Positions 21,001-34,949 of a DNA stretch of 64,000 nucleotides are shown piece by piece. Numbering within the stretch: the first letter of the stretch is position 1; every line of letters starts with the position of its first letter. Where the stretch lies: positions 657,185-721,184 of the forward strand of contig OZ025284.1 in assembly GCA_964019165.1 (NCBI GenBank), given 5' to 3'. The notes beneath the pieces are model-generated. The model was not told the origin of the DNA. It saw only the letters and a list, made by a program, of their open reading frames with translations, and searched no databases. A program made the translations under genes and the position numbers. Origin of the DNA: Mastigias papua. Taxonomy: Eukaryota; Cnidaria; Scyphozoa; Rhizostomeae; Mastigiidae.

Positions 21001-24000
21001 GAAAAGTGATGAAAATGAGCCAATTTTGGCCAAAAAGTAAGGCTATAGCCTTGGTATTTTGCCCAAAAATGAGCGAAACATGACCGAAATTGAAATTGAT
21101 TGATTTTGATTGCAGATTGAAAAGTGATGAAAATGAGCCAATTTTGGCCAAAAAGTAAGGCTATAGCCTTGGTATTTTGCCCAAAAATGAGCGATAAATG
21201 ACCGAAATTGAAATTGATTGATTTTGATTGCAGATTGAAAAGTGATGAAAATGAGCCAATTTTGGCCAAAAAGTAAGGCTATAGCCTTGGTATTTTGCCC
21301 AAAAATACGCGATAAATGACCGAAATTGAAATTGATTGATTTTGATTGCAGATTGAAAAGTGATGAAAATGAGCCAATTTTGGCCAAAAAGTAAGGCTAT
21401 AGCCTTGGTATTTTGCCCACAAATGAGCGACAAATGACCGAAATTGAAATTGATTGATTTTGATTGCAGATTGAAAAGTGATGAAAATGAGCCAATTTTG
21501 GCCAAAAAGTAAGGCTATAGCCTTGGTATTTTGCCCAAACATGAGCGAAAAATGACCGAAATTGAAATTGATTGATTTTGATTGCAGATTGAAAAGTGAT
21601 GAAAATGAGCCAATTTTGGCCAAAAAGTAAGGCTATAGCCTTGGTATTTTGCCCACAAATGAGCGACAAATGACCGAAATTGAAATTGATTGATTTTGAT
21701 TGCAGATTGAAAAGTGATGAAAATGAGCCAATTTTGGCCAAAAAGTAAGGCTATAGCCTTGGTATTTTGCCCAAAAATGAGCGACAAATGACCGAAATTG
21801 ACATTGATTGATTTTGATTGCAGATTGAAAAGTGATGAAAATGAGCCAATTTTGGCCAAAAAGTAAGGCTATAGCCTTGGTAGTTTGCCCAAAAATGAGC
21901 GAAAAATTACCGAAATTGAAATTGATTGATTTTGATTGCAGATTGAAAAGTGATGAAAATGAGCCAAATTTGGCCAAAAAGTAAGGCTATAGCCTAGGTA
22001 TTTTGCCCAAAAATGAGCGAAAAATGACCGAAATTGAAATTGATTGATTTTAATTGCAGATTGAAAAGTGATGAAAATGAGCCAATTTTGGCCAAAAAGT
22101 AAGGCTATAGCCTTGGTATTGTGCCCAAACATGAGCGAAAAATGACCGAAATTGAAATTGATTGATTTTGATTGCAGATTGAAAAGTGATGAAAATGAGC
22201 CAATTTTGGCCAAAAAGTAAGGCTATAGCCTTGGTATTTTGCCCAAAAATGAGCGAAAAATGACCGAAATTGAAATTGATTGATTTTGATTGCAGATTGA
22301 AAAGTGATGAAAATGAGCCAATTTTGGCCAAAAAGTAAGGCTATAGCCTTGGTATTTTGCCCAAAAATGAGCGAAAAATGACCGAAATTGAAATTGATTG
22401 ATTTTGATTGCAGATTGAAAAGTGATGAAAATGAGCCAATTTTGGCCAAAAAGTAAGGCTATAGCCTTGGTATTTTGCCCAAAAATGAGCGAAAAATGAC
22501 CGAAATTGAAATTGATTGATTTTGATTGCAGATTGAAAAGTGATGAAAATGAGCCAATTTTGGCCAAAAAGTAAGGCTATAGCCTTGGTATTTTGCCCAA
22601 AAATGAGCGAAAAATGACCGAAATTGAAATTGATTGATTTTGATTGCAGATTGAAAAGTGATGAAAATGAGCCAATTTGGGCCAAAAAGTAAAGCTATAG
22701 CCTTGGTATTTTGCCCAAAAATGAGCGAAAAATGACCGACATTGAACTTGATTGATTTTGATTGCAGATTGAAAAGTGATGAAAATGAGCCAATTTTGGC
22801 CAAAAAGTAAGGCTATAGCCTTGGTATTTTGCCCAAAAATGAGCGAAAAATGACCGAAATTGAAATTGATTGATTTTGATTGCAGATTGAAAAGTGATGA
22901 AAATGAGCCAATTTTGGCCAAAAAGTAAGGCTATAGCCTTGGTATTTTGCCCAAAAATGAGCGAAAAATGACCGAAATTGAAATTGATTGATTTTGATTG
23001 CAGATTGAAAAGTGATGAAAATGAGCCAATTTTGGCCAAAAAGTAAGGCTATAGCCTTGGTATTTTGCCCAAAAATGAGCGAAAAATGACCGAAATTGAA
23101 ATTGATTGATTTTGATTGCAGATTGAAAAGTGATGAAAATGAGCCAATCTTGGCCAAAAAGTAAGGCTATAGCCTTGGTATTTTGCCCAAAAATGAGCGA
23201 AAAATGACCGAAATTGAAATTGATTGATTTTGATTGCAGATTGAAAAGTGATGAAAATGAGCCAATTTTGGCCAAAAAGTAAGGCTATAGCCTTGGTATT
23301 TTGCCCAAAAATGAGCGAAAAATGACCGAAATTGAAATTGATTGATTTTGATTGCAGATTGAAAAGTGATGAAAATGAGCCAATCTTGGCCAAAAAGTAA
23401 GGCTATAGCCTTGGTATTTTGCCCAAAAATGAGCGAAAAATGACCGAAATTGAAATTGATTGATTTTGATTGCAGATTGAAAAGTGATGAAAATGAGCCA
23501 ATTTTGGCCAAAAAGTAAGGCTATAGCCTTGGTATTTTGCCCAAATATGAGCGAAACATGACCGAAATTGAAATTGATTGATTTTGATTGCAGATTGAAA
23601 AGTGATGAAAATGAGCCAATTTTGGCCAAAAAGTAAGGCTATAGCCTTGGTATTTTGCCCAAAAATGAGCGAAAAATGACCGAAATTGAAATTGATTGAT
23701 TTTGATTGCAGATTGAAAAGTGATGAAAATGAGCCAATTTTGGCCAAAAAGTAAGGCTATAGCCTTGGTATTTTGCCCAAAAATGAGCGAAAAATGACCG
23801 AAATTGAAATTGATTGATTTTGATTGCAAATTGAAAAGTGATGAAAATGAGCCAATTTTGGCCAAAAAGTAAGGCTATAGCCTTGGTATTTTGCCCAAAA
23901 ATGAGCGAAAAATGACCGAAATTGAAATTGATTGATTTTGATTGCAGATTGAAAAGTGATGAAAATGAGCCAATTTTGGCCAAAAAGTAAGGCTATAGCC

Positions 24001-27000
24001 TTGGTATTTTGCCCAAAAATGAGCAAAAAATGACCGAAATTGAAATTGATTGATTTTGATTGCAGATTGAAAAGTGATGAAAATGAGCCAATTTTGGCCA
24101 AAAAGTAAGGCTATAGCCTTGGTATTTTGCCCAAAAATGAGCGAAAAATGACCGAAATTGAAATTGATTGATTTTGATTGCAGATTGAAAAGTGATGAAA
24201 ATGAGCCAATTTTGGCCAAAAAGTAAGGCTATAGCCTTGGTATTTTGCCCAAAAATGAGCGAAAAATGACCGAAATTGAAATTGATTGATTTTGATTGCA
24301 GAGTGAAAAGTGATGAAAATGAGCCAATTTTGGCCAAAAAGTAAGGCTATAGCCTTGGTATTTTGCCCTAAAATGAGCGATAAATGACCGAAATTGAAAT
24401 TGATTGATTTTGATTGCAGATTGAAAAGTGATGAAAATGCGCCAATTTTGGCCAAAAAGTAAGGCTATAGCCTTGGTATTTTGCCCAAAAATGAGCGATA
24501 AATGACCGAAATTGAAATTGATTGATTTTGATTGCAGATTGAAAAGTGATGAAAATGAGCCAATTTTGGCCAAAAAGTAAGGCTATAGCCTTGGTATTTT
24601 GCCCAAAAATGAGCGAAAAATGACCGAAATTGAAATTGATTGATTTTGATTGCAGATTGAAAAGTGATGAAAATGAGCCAATTTTGGCCAAAAAGTAAGG
24701 CTATAGCCTTGGTATTTTGCCCAAAAATGAGCGAAAAATGACCGAAATTGAAATTGATTGATTTTGATTGCAGATTGAAAAGTGATGAAACTGAGCCAAT
24801 TGTGGCCAAAAAGTAAGGCTATAGCCTTGGTATTTTGGCCAAAAATGAGCGAAAAATGACCGAAATTGAAATTGATTGATTTTGATTGCAGATGGAAAAG
24901 TGATGAAAATGAGCCAATTTTGGCCAAAAAGTAAGGCTATAGCCTTGGTATTTTGCCCAAAAATGAGCGAAAAATGACCGAAATTGAAATTGATTGATTT
25001 TGATTGCAGATTGAAAAGTGATGAAAATGAGGCAATTTTGGCCAAAAAGGAAGGCTATAGCCTTGGTATTTTGCCCAAAAATGAGCGAAAAATGACCGAA
25101 ATTGAAATTGATTGATTTTGATTGCAGATTGAAAAGTGATGAAAATGAGCCAATTTTGGCCAAAAAGTAAGGCTACAGCCGTGGTATTTTGCCCAAAAAT
25201 GAGCGAAAAATGACCGAAATTGAAATTGATTGATTTTGATTGCAGATTGAAAAGTGATGAAAATGAGCCAATTTTGGCCAAAAAGTAAGGCTATAGCCTT
25301 GGTATTTTGCCCAAAAATGAGCGAAAAATGACCGAAATTGAAATTGATTGATTTTGATTGCAGATTGAAAAGTGATGAAAATGAGCCAATTTTGGCCAAA
25401 AAGTAAGGCTATAGCCTTGGTATTTTGCCCAAAAATGAGCGATAAATGACCGACACTGAAATTGATTGATTTTGATTGCAGATTGAAAAGTGATGAAAAT
25501 GAGCCAATTGTGGCCAAAAAGTAAGGCTATAGCCTTGGTATTTTGCCCAAAAATGAGCGAAAAATGACCGAAATTGACATTGATTGATTTTGATTGCAGA
25601 TTGAAAAGTGATGAAAATGAGCCAATTTTGGCCAAAAAGTAAGGCTATAGCCTTGGTATTTTGCCCAAAAATACGCGATAAATGACCGAAATTGAAATTG
25701 ATTGATTTTGATTGCAGATTGAAAAGTGATGAAAATGAGCCAATTTTGGCCAAAAAGTAAGGCTATAGCCTTGGTATTTTGCCCAAAAATGAGCGAAAAA
25801 TGACCGAAATTGAAATTGATTGATTTTGATTGCAGATTGAAAAGTGATGAAAATGAGCCAATTTTGGCCAAAAAGTAAGGCTATAGCCTTGGTATTTTGC
25901 CCTAAAATGAGCGATAAATGACCGAAATTGAAATTGATTGATTTTGATTGCAGATTGAAAAGTGATGAAAATGAGCCAATTTTGGCCAAAAAGTAAGGCT
26001 ATAGCCTTGGTATTTTGCCCAAAAATGAGCGATAAATGACCGAAATTGAAATTGATTGATTTTGATTGCAGATTGAAAAGTGATGAAAATGAGCCAATTT
26101 TGGCCAAAAAGTAAGGCTATAGCCTTGGTATTTTGCCCAAAAATGAGCGAAACATGACCGAAATTGAAATTGATTGATTTTGATTGCAGATTGAAAAGTG
26201 ATGAAAATGAGCCAATTTTGGCCGAAAAGTAAGGCTATAGCCTTGGTATTTTGCCCAAAAATGAGCGATAAATGACCGAAATTGAAATTGATTGATTTTG
26301 ATTGCAGATTGAAAAGTGATGAAAATGAGCCAATTTTGGCCAAAAAGTAAGGCTATAGCCTTGGTATTTTGCCCAAAAATGAGCGATAAATGACCGAAAT
26401 TGAAATTGATTGATTTTGATTGCAGATTGAAAAGTGATGAAAATGAGCCAATTTTGGCCAAAAAGTAAGGCTATAGCCTTGGTATTTTGCCCACAAATGA
26501 GCGACAAATGACCGAAATTGAAATTGATTGATTTTGATTGCAGATTGAAAAGTGATGAAAATGAGCCAATTTTGGCCAAAAAGTAAGGCTATAGCCTTGG
26601 TATTTTGCCCAAAAATGAGCGAAAAATGACCGAAATTGAAATTGATTGATTTTGATTGCAGATTGAAAAGTGATGAAAATGAGCCAATTTTGGCCAAACA
26701 GTAAGGCTATAGCCTTGGTATTTTGCCCACAAATGAGCGAAAAATGACCGAAATTGAAATTGATTGATTTTGATTGCAGATTGAAAAGTGATGAAAATGA
26801 GCCAATTTTGGCCAAAAAGTAAGGCTATAGCCTTGGTATTTTGCCCAAAAATGAGCGACAAATGACCGAAATTGAAATTGATTGATTTTGATTGCAGATT
26901 GAAAAGTGATGAAAATGAGCCAATTTTGGCCAAAAAGTAAGGCTATAGCCTTGGTATTTTGCCCAAAAATGAGCGAAAAATGACCGAAATTGAAATTGAT

Positions 27001-27532
27001 TGATTTTGATTGCAGATTGAAAAGTGATGACAATGAGCCAATTTTGGCCAACAAGTAAGGCTATAGCCTTGGTATTTTGCCCAAAAATGAGCGAAAAATG
27101 ACCGAAATTGAAATTGATTGATTTTGATTGCAGATTGAAAAGTGATGAAAATGAGCCAATTTTGGCCAAAAAGTAAAGCTATAGCCTTGGTATTTTGCCC
27201 AAAAATGAGCGAAAAATGACCGAAATTGAAATTGATTGATTTTGATTGCAGATTGAAAAGTGATGAAAATGAGCCAATTTTGGCCACAAAGTAAGGCTAT
27301 AGCCTTGGTATTTTGCCCAAAAATGAGCGAAAAATGACCGAAATTGAGATTGATTGATTTTGATTGCAGATTGAAAAGTGATGAAAATGAGCCAATTTGG
27401 GCCGAAAAGTAAGGCTATAGCCTTGGTATTTTGCCCAAAAATGAGCGAAAAATGACCGAAATTGAAATTGATTGATTTTGATTGCAGATTGAAAAGTGAT
27501 GAAAATGAGCCAATTTTGGCCAAAAAGTAAGG

Positions 27533-29656
27533 CTATAGCCTTGGTATTTTGCCCAAAAATGAGCGAAAAATGACCGAAATTGAAATTGATTGATTTTGAT
27601 TGCAGATTGAAAAGTGATGAAAATGAGCCAATTTTGGCCAAAAAGTAAGGCTATAGCCTTGGTATTTTGCCCAAAAATGAGCGAAAAATGACCGAAATTG
27701 AAATTGATTGATTTTGATTGCAGATTGAAAAGTGATGAAAATGAGCCAATTTTGGCCAAAAAGTAAGGCTATAGCCTTGGTATTTTGCCCAAAAATGAGC
27801 GATAAATGACCGAAACTGAAATTGATTGATTTTGATTGCAGATTGAAAAGTGATGAAAATGAGCCAATTGTGGCCAAAAAGTAAGGCTATAGCCTTGGTA
27901 TTTTGCCCAAAAATGAGCGAAAAATGACCGAAATTGACATTAATTGATTTTGATTGCAGATTGAAAAGTGATGAAAATGAGCCAATTTTGGCCAAAAAGT
28001 AAGGCTATAGCCTTGGTATTTTGCCCAAATATGAGCGAAAAATGACCGAAATTGAAATTGATTGATTTTGATTGCAGATTGAAAAGTGATGAAAATGAGT
28101 CAATTTTGGCCAAAAAGTAAGGCTATAGCCTTGGTATTTTGCCCAAAAATGAGCGAAAAATGACCGAAATTGAAATTGATTGATTTTGATTGCAGATTGA
28201 AAAGTGATGAAAATGAGCCAATTTTGGCCAAAAAGTAAGGCTATAGCTTTGGTATTTTGCCCAAAAATGAGCGAAAAATGACCGAAATTGAAATTGATTG
28301 ATTTTGATTGCAGATTGAAAAGTGATGAAAATGAGCCAATTTTGGCCAAAAAGTAAGGCTATAGCCTAGGTATTTTGCCCAAAAATGAGCGAAAAATGAC
28401 CGAAATTGAACTTGATTGATTTTGATTGCAGATTGACAAGTGATGAAAATGAGCCAATTTTGGCCAAAAAGTAAGGCTATAGCCTTGGTATTTTGCCCAA
28501 AAATGAGCGAAAAATGACCGAAATTGACATTGATTGATTTTGATTGCAGATTGAAAAGTGATGAAAATGAGCCAATTTTGGCCAAAAAGTAAGGCTATAG
28601 CCTTGGTATTTTGCCCAAAAATGAGCGAAAAATGACCGAAATTGAAATTGATTGATTTTGATTGCAGATTGAAAAGTGATGAAAATGAGCCAATTTTGGC
28701 CAAAAAGTAAGGCTATAGCCTTGGTATTTTGCCCAAAAATGAGCGAAAAATGACCGAAATTGAAATTGATTGATTTTGATTGCAGATTGAAAAGTGATGA
28801 AAATGAGCCAATTTTGGCCAAAAAGTAAGGCTATAGCCTTGGTATTTTGCCCAAAAATGAGCGATAAATGACCGAAACTGAAATTGATTGATTTTGATTG
28901 CAGATTGAAAAGTGATGAAAATGAGCCAATTGTGGCCAAAAAGTAAGGCTATAGCCTTGGTATTTTGCCCAAAAATGAGCGAAAAATGACCGAAATTGAC
29001 ATTAATTGATTTTGATTGCAGATTGAAAAGTGATGAAAATGAGCCAATTTTGGCCAAAAAGTAAGGCTATAGCCTTGGTATTTTGCCCAAATATGAGCGA
29101 AAAATGACCGAAATTGAAATTGATTGATTTTGATTGCAGATTGAAAAGTGATGAAAATGAGTCAATTTTGGCCAAAAAGTAAGGCTATAGCCTTGGTATT
29201 TTGCCCAAAAATGAGCGAAAAATGACCGAAATTGAAATTGATTGATTTTGATTGCAGATTGAAAAGTGATGAAAATGAGCCAATTTTGGCCAAAAAGTAA
29301 GGCTATAGCTTTGGTATTTTGCCCAAAAATGAGCGAAAAATGACCGAAATTGAAATTGATTGATTTTGATTGCAGATTGAAAAGTGATGAAAATGAGCCA
29401 ATTTTGGCCAAAAAGTAAGGCTATAGCCTAGGTATTTTGCCCAAAAATGAGCGAAAAATGACCGAAATTGAAATTGATTGATTTTGATTGCAGATTGACA
29501 AGTGATGAAAATGAGCCAATTTTGGCCAAAAAGTAAGGCTATAGCCTTGGTATTTTGCCCAAAAATGAGCGAAAAATGACCGAAATTGACATTGATTGAT
29601 TTTGATTGCAGATTGAAAAGTGATGAAAATGAGCCAATTTTGGCCAAAAAGTAAGG
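27533..29656. repeat. higher-order repeat: 9 units (1062 bp) x 2
   Basis: Variants recur 1062 bases apart, e.g. CGATAAATGACCGAAACTG with CCAATTGTGGCC, GACATTAATTGATT, AATGAGTCAATT, TATAGCTTTGG and TATAGCCTAGG. The copies differ at very few bases. Confidence 0.92.
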
Positions 29657-30128
29657 CTATAGCCTTGGTATTTTGCCCAAAAATGAGCGAAAAATGACCG
29701 AAATTGAAATTGATTGATTTTGATTGCAGATTGAACAGTGATGAAAATGAGCCAATTTTGGCCAAAAAGTAAGGCTATAGCCTTGGTATTTTGCCCAAAA
29801 ATGAGCGAAAAATGACCGAAATTGAAATTGATTGATTTTGATTGCAGATTGAAAAGTGATGAAAATGAGCCAATTTTGGCCAAAAAGTAAGGCTATAGCC
29901 TTGGTATTTTGCCCAAAAATGAGCGAAACATGACCGAAATTGAAATTGATTGATTTTGATTGCAGATTGAAAAGTGATGAAAATGAGCCAATTTTGGCCA
30001 AAAAGTAAGGCTATAGCCTTGGTGTTTTGCCCACAAATGAGCGACAAATGACCGAAATTGAAATTGATTGATTTTGATTGCAGATTGAAAAGTGATGAAA
30101 ATGAGCCAATTTTGGCCAAAAAGTAAGG

Positions 30129-31780
30129 CTATAGCCTTGGTATTTTGCCCAAAAATGAGCGAAAAATGACCGAAATTGAAATTGATTGATTTTGATTGCA
30201 GATTGAAAAGTGATGAAAATGAGCCAATTTTGGCCAAAAAGTAAGGCTATAGCCTTGGTATTTTGCCCAAAAATGAGCGAAACATGACCGAAATTGAAAT
30301 TGATTGATTTTGATTGCAGATTGAAAAGTGATGAAAATGAGCCAATTTTGGCCAAAAAGTAAGGCTATAGCCTTGGTATTTTGCCCAAAAATGAGCGATA
30401 AATGACCGAAATTGAAATTGATTGATTTTGATTGCAGATTGAAAAGTGATGAAAATGAGCCAATTTTGGCCAAAAAGTAAGGCTATAGCCTTGGTATTTT
30501 GCCCAAAAATACGCGATAAATGACCGAAATTGAAATTGATTGATTTTGATTGCAGATTGAAAAGTGATGAAAATGAGCCAATTTTGGCCAAAAAGTAAGG
30601 CTATAGCCTTGGTATTTTGCCCACAAATGAGCGACAAATGACCGAAATTGAAATTGATTGATTTTGATTGCAGATTGAAAAGTGATGAAAATGAGCCAAT
30701 TTTGGCCAAAAAGTAAGGCTATAGCCTTGGTATTTTGCCCACAAATGAGCGACAAATGACCGAAATTGAAATTGATTGATTTTGATTGCAGATTGAAAAG
30801 TGATGAAAATGAGCCAATTTTGGCCAAAAAGTAAGGCTATAGCCTTGGTATTTTGCCCAAAAATGAGCGAAAAATGACCGAAATTGAAATTGATTGATTT
30901 TGATTGCAGATTGAAAAGTGATGAAAATGAGCCAATTTTGGCCAAAAAGTAAGGCTATAGCCTTGGTATTTTGCCCAAAAATGAGCGAAAAATGACCGAA
31001 ATTGAAATTGATTGATTTTGATTGCAGATTGAAAAGTGATGAAAATGAGCCAATTTTGGCCAAAAAGTAAGGCTATAGCCTTGGTATTTTGCCCAAAAAT
31101 GAGCGAAACATGACCGAAATTGAAATTGATTGATTTTGATTGCAGATTGAAAAGTGATGAAAATGAGCCAATTTTGGCCAAAAAGTAAGGCTATAGCCTT
31201 GGTATTTTGCCCAAAAATGAGCGATAAATGACCGAAATTGAAATTGATTGATTTTGATTGCAGATTGAAAAGTGATGAAAATGAGCCAATTTTGGCCAAA
31301 AAGTAAGGCTATAGCCTTGGTATTTTGCCCAAAAATACGCGATAAATGACCGAAATTGAAATTGATTGATTTTGATTGCAGATTGAAAAGTGATGAAAAT
31401 GAGCCAATTTTGGCCAAAAAGTAAGGCTATAGCCTTGGTATTTTGCCCACAAATGAGCGACAAATGACCGAAATTGAAATTGATTGATTTTGATTGCAGA
31501 TTGAAAAGTGATGAAAATGAGCCAATTTTGGCCAAAACGTAAGGCTATAGCCTTGGTATTTTGCCCACAAATGAGCGACAAATGACCGAAATTGAAATTG
31601 ATTGATTTTGATTGCAGATTGAAAAGTGATGAAAATGAGCCAATTTTGGCCAAAAAGTAAGGCTATAGCCTTGGTATTTTGCCCAAAAATGAGCGAAAAA
31701 TGACCGAAATTGAAATTGATTGATTTTGATTGCAGATTGAAAAGTGATGAAAATGAGCCAATTTTGGCCAAAAAGTAAGG
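30129..31780. repeat. higher-order repeat: 7 units (826 bp) x 2
   Basis: Variants recur 826 bases apart, including GCGAAACATGACC, GAGCGATAAATG, AAATACGCGATAAATG and CCCACAAATGAGCGACAAATG in the same order. The last unit of each copy has diverged. Confidence 0.9.
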
Positions 31781-33800
31781 CTATAGCCTTGGTATTTTGC
31801 CCACAAATGAGCGACAAATGACCGAAATTGAAATTGATTGATTTTGATTGCAGATTGAAAAGTGATGAAAATGAGCCAATTTTGGCCAAAAAGTAAGGCT
31901 ATAGCCTTGGTATTTTGCCCAAAAATGAGCGACAAATGACCGAAATTGACATTGATTGATTTTGATTGCAGATTGAAAAGTGATGAAAATGAGCCAATTT
32001 TGGCCAAAAAGTAAGGCTATAGCCTTGGTATTTTGCCCAAAAATGAGCGAAAAATTACCGAAATTGAAATTGATTGATTTTGATTGCAGATTGAAAAGTG
32101 ATGAAAATGAGCCAAATTTGGCCAAAAAGTAAGGCTATAGCCTAGGTATTTTGCCCAAAAATGAGCGACAAATGACCGAAATTGAAATTGATTGATTTTA
32201 ATTGCAGATTGAAAAGTGATGAAAATGAGCCAATTTTGGCCAAAAAGTAAGGCTATAGCCTTGGTATTTTGCCCAAAAATGAGCGAAAAATGACCGAAAT
32301 TGAAATTGATTGATTTTGATTGCAGATTGAAAAGTGATGAAAATGAGCCAATTTTGGCCAAAAAGTAAGGCTATAGCCTTGGTATTTTGCCCAAAAATGA
32401 GCGACAAATGACCGAAATTGAAATTGATTGATTTTGATTGCAGATTGAAAAGTGATGAAAATGAGCCAATTTTGGCCAAAAAGTAAGGCTATAGCCTTGG
32501 TATTTTGCCCAAAAATGAGCGAAAAATGACCGACATTGAACTTGATTGATTTTGATTGCAGATTGAAAAGTGATGAAAATGAGCCAATTTTGGCCAAAAA
32601 GTAAGGCTATAGCCTTGGTATTTTGCCCAAAAATGAGCGAAAAATGACCGAAATTGAAATTGATTGATTTTGATTGCAGATTGAAAAGTGATGAAAATGA
32701 GCCAATTTTGGCCAAAAAGTAAGGCTATAGCCTTGGTATTTTGCCCAAAAATGAGCGAAAAATGACCGAAATTGAAATTGATTGATTTTGATTGCAGATT
32801 GAAAAGTGATGAAAATGAGCCAATTTTGGCCAAAAAGTAAGGCTATAGCCTTGGTATTTTGCCCAAAAATGAGCGAAAAATGACCGAAATTGAAATTGAT
32901 TGATTTTGATTGCAGATTGAAAAGTGATGAAAATGAGCCAATCTTGGCCAAAAAGTAAGGCTATAGCCTTGGTATTTTGCCCAAAAATGAGCGAAAAATG
33001 ACCGAAATTGAAATTGATTGATTTTGATTGCAGATTGAAAAGTGATGAAAATGAGCCAATTTTGGCCAAAAAGTAAGGCTATAGCCTTGGTATTTTGCCC
33101 AAATATGAGCGAAACATGACCGAAATTGAAATTGATTGATTTTGATTGCAGATTGAAAAGTGATGAAAATGAGCCAATTTTGGCCAAAAAGTAAGGCTAT
33201 AGCCTTGGTATTTTGCCCAAAAATGAGCGAAAAATGACCGAAATTGAAATTGATTGATTTTGATTGCAAATTGAAAAGTGATGAAAATGAGCCAATTTTG
33301 GCCAAAAAGTAAGGCTATAGCCTAGGTATTTTGCCCAAAAATGAGCGACAAATGACCGAAATTGAAATTGATTGATTTTGATTGCAAATTGAAAAGTGAT
33401 GAAAATGAGCCAATTTTGGCCAAAAAGTAAGGCTATAGCCTTGGTATTTTGCCCAAAAATGAGCGACAAATGACCGAAATTGAAATTGATTGATTTTGAT
33501 TGCAGATTGAAAAGTGATGAAAATGAGCCAATTTTGGCCAAAAAGTAAGGCTATAGCCTTGGTATTTTGCCCAAAAATGAGCAAAAAATGACCGAAATTG
33601 AAATTGATTGATTTTGATTGCAGATTGAAAAGTGATGAAAATGAGCCAATTTTGGCCAAAAAGTAAGGCTATAGCCTAGGTATTTTGCCCAAAAATGAGC
33701 GAAAAATGACCGAAATTGAAATTGATTGATTTTGATTGCAGATTGAAAAGTGATGAACATGAGCCAATTTTGGCCAAAAAGTAAGGCTATAGCCTTGGTA

Positions 33801-34000
33801 NNNNNNNNNNNNNNNNNNNNNNNNNNNNNNNNNNNNNNNNNNNNNNNNNNNNNNNNNNNNNNNNNNNNNNNNNNNNNNNNNNNNNNNNNNNNNNNNNNNN
33901 NNNNNNNNNNNNNNNNNNNNNNNNNNNNNNNNNNNNNNNNNNNNNNNNNNNNNNNNNNNNNNNNNNNNNNNNNNNNNNNNNNNNNNNNNNNNNNNNNNNN
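33801..34000. other. assembly gap (200 N)
   Basis: 200 unknown bases inside the satellite. The same unit position is at 33783 before and 34001 after the gap, 218 bases apart, which is not a multiple of 118. The gap length is therefore a placeholder. The units to the right belong to a different subfamily from those on the left. Confidence 0.97.
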
Positions 34001-34949
34001 AAGGCTATAGCCTTGGTATTTTGCCCAAAAATGAGCGAAACATGACCGAAATTGAAATTGATTGATTTTGATTGCAGATTGAAAAGTGATGAAAATGACC
34101 CAATTTTGGCCAAACAGTAAGGCTATAGCCTTGGTAGGTTGCCCAAACATGAGCGAAAAATGACCGAAATTGAAATTGATTGATTTTGATTGCAGATTGA
34201 AAAGTGATGAAAATGAGCCAAGTTTGGCCAAAAAGTAAGGCTATTGCCGTGGAATTTTGCCCATAAATGAGCGACAAATGACCGAAATTGACATTGATTG
34301 AGTTTGATTGCAGAATGAAAAGTGATGAAAATGAGCCAATTTTGGCCAAAAAGTAAGGCTATAGCCTTGGTATTTTGCCCAAAAATGAGCGAAAACTGAC
34401 CGAAATTGAAATTGATTGATTTTGATTGCAGATTGAAAAGTGATGAAAATGAGCCAATTTTGGCCAAAAAGTAAGGCTATAGCCTTGGTAGTTTACATAA
34501 ACAACGATTGAAAAATGACCGAAATTGAAATTGATTGATTTTGATTGTAGATTGAAAAGTGATGAAAATGAGCCAATTTTGGCCAAAAAGTAAGGCTATA
34601 GCCTTGGTATTTTGCCCAAAAATGAGCGAAACATGACCGAAATTGAAATTGATTGATTTTGATTGCAGATTGAAAAGTGATGAAAATGAGCCAAGTTTGG
34701 CCAAAAAGTAAGGCTATAGCCGTGGAATTTTGCCCATAAATGAGCGAAAAATGACCGAAATTGAAATTGATTGAGTTTGATTGCAGAATGAAAAGTGATG
34801 AAAATGAGCCAATTTTGGCCAAAAAGTAAGGCTATAGCCTTGGTATTTTGCCCAAAAATCAGCGAAAAATGACCGAAATTGAAATTGATTGATTTTGATT
34901 GCAGATTGAAAAGTGATGAAAATGAGCCAAGTTTGGCCAAAAAGTAAGG

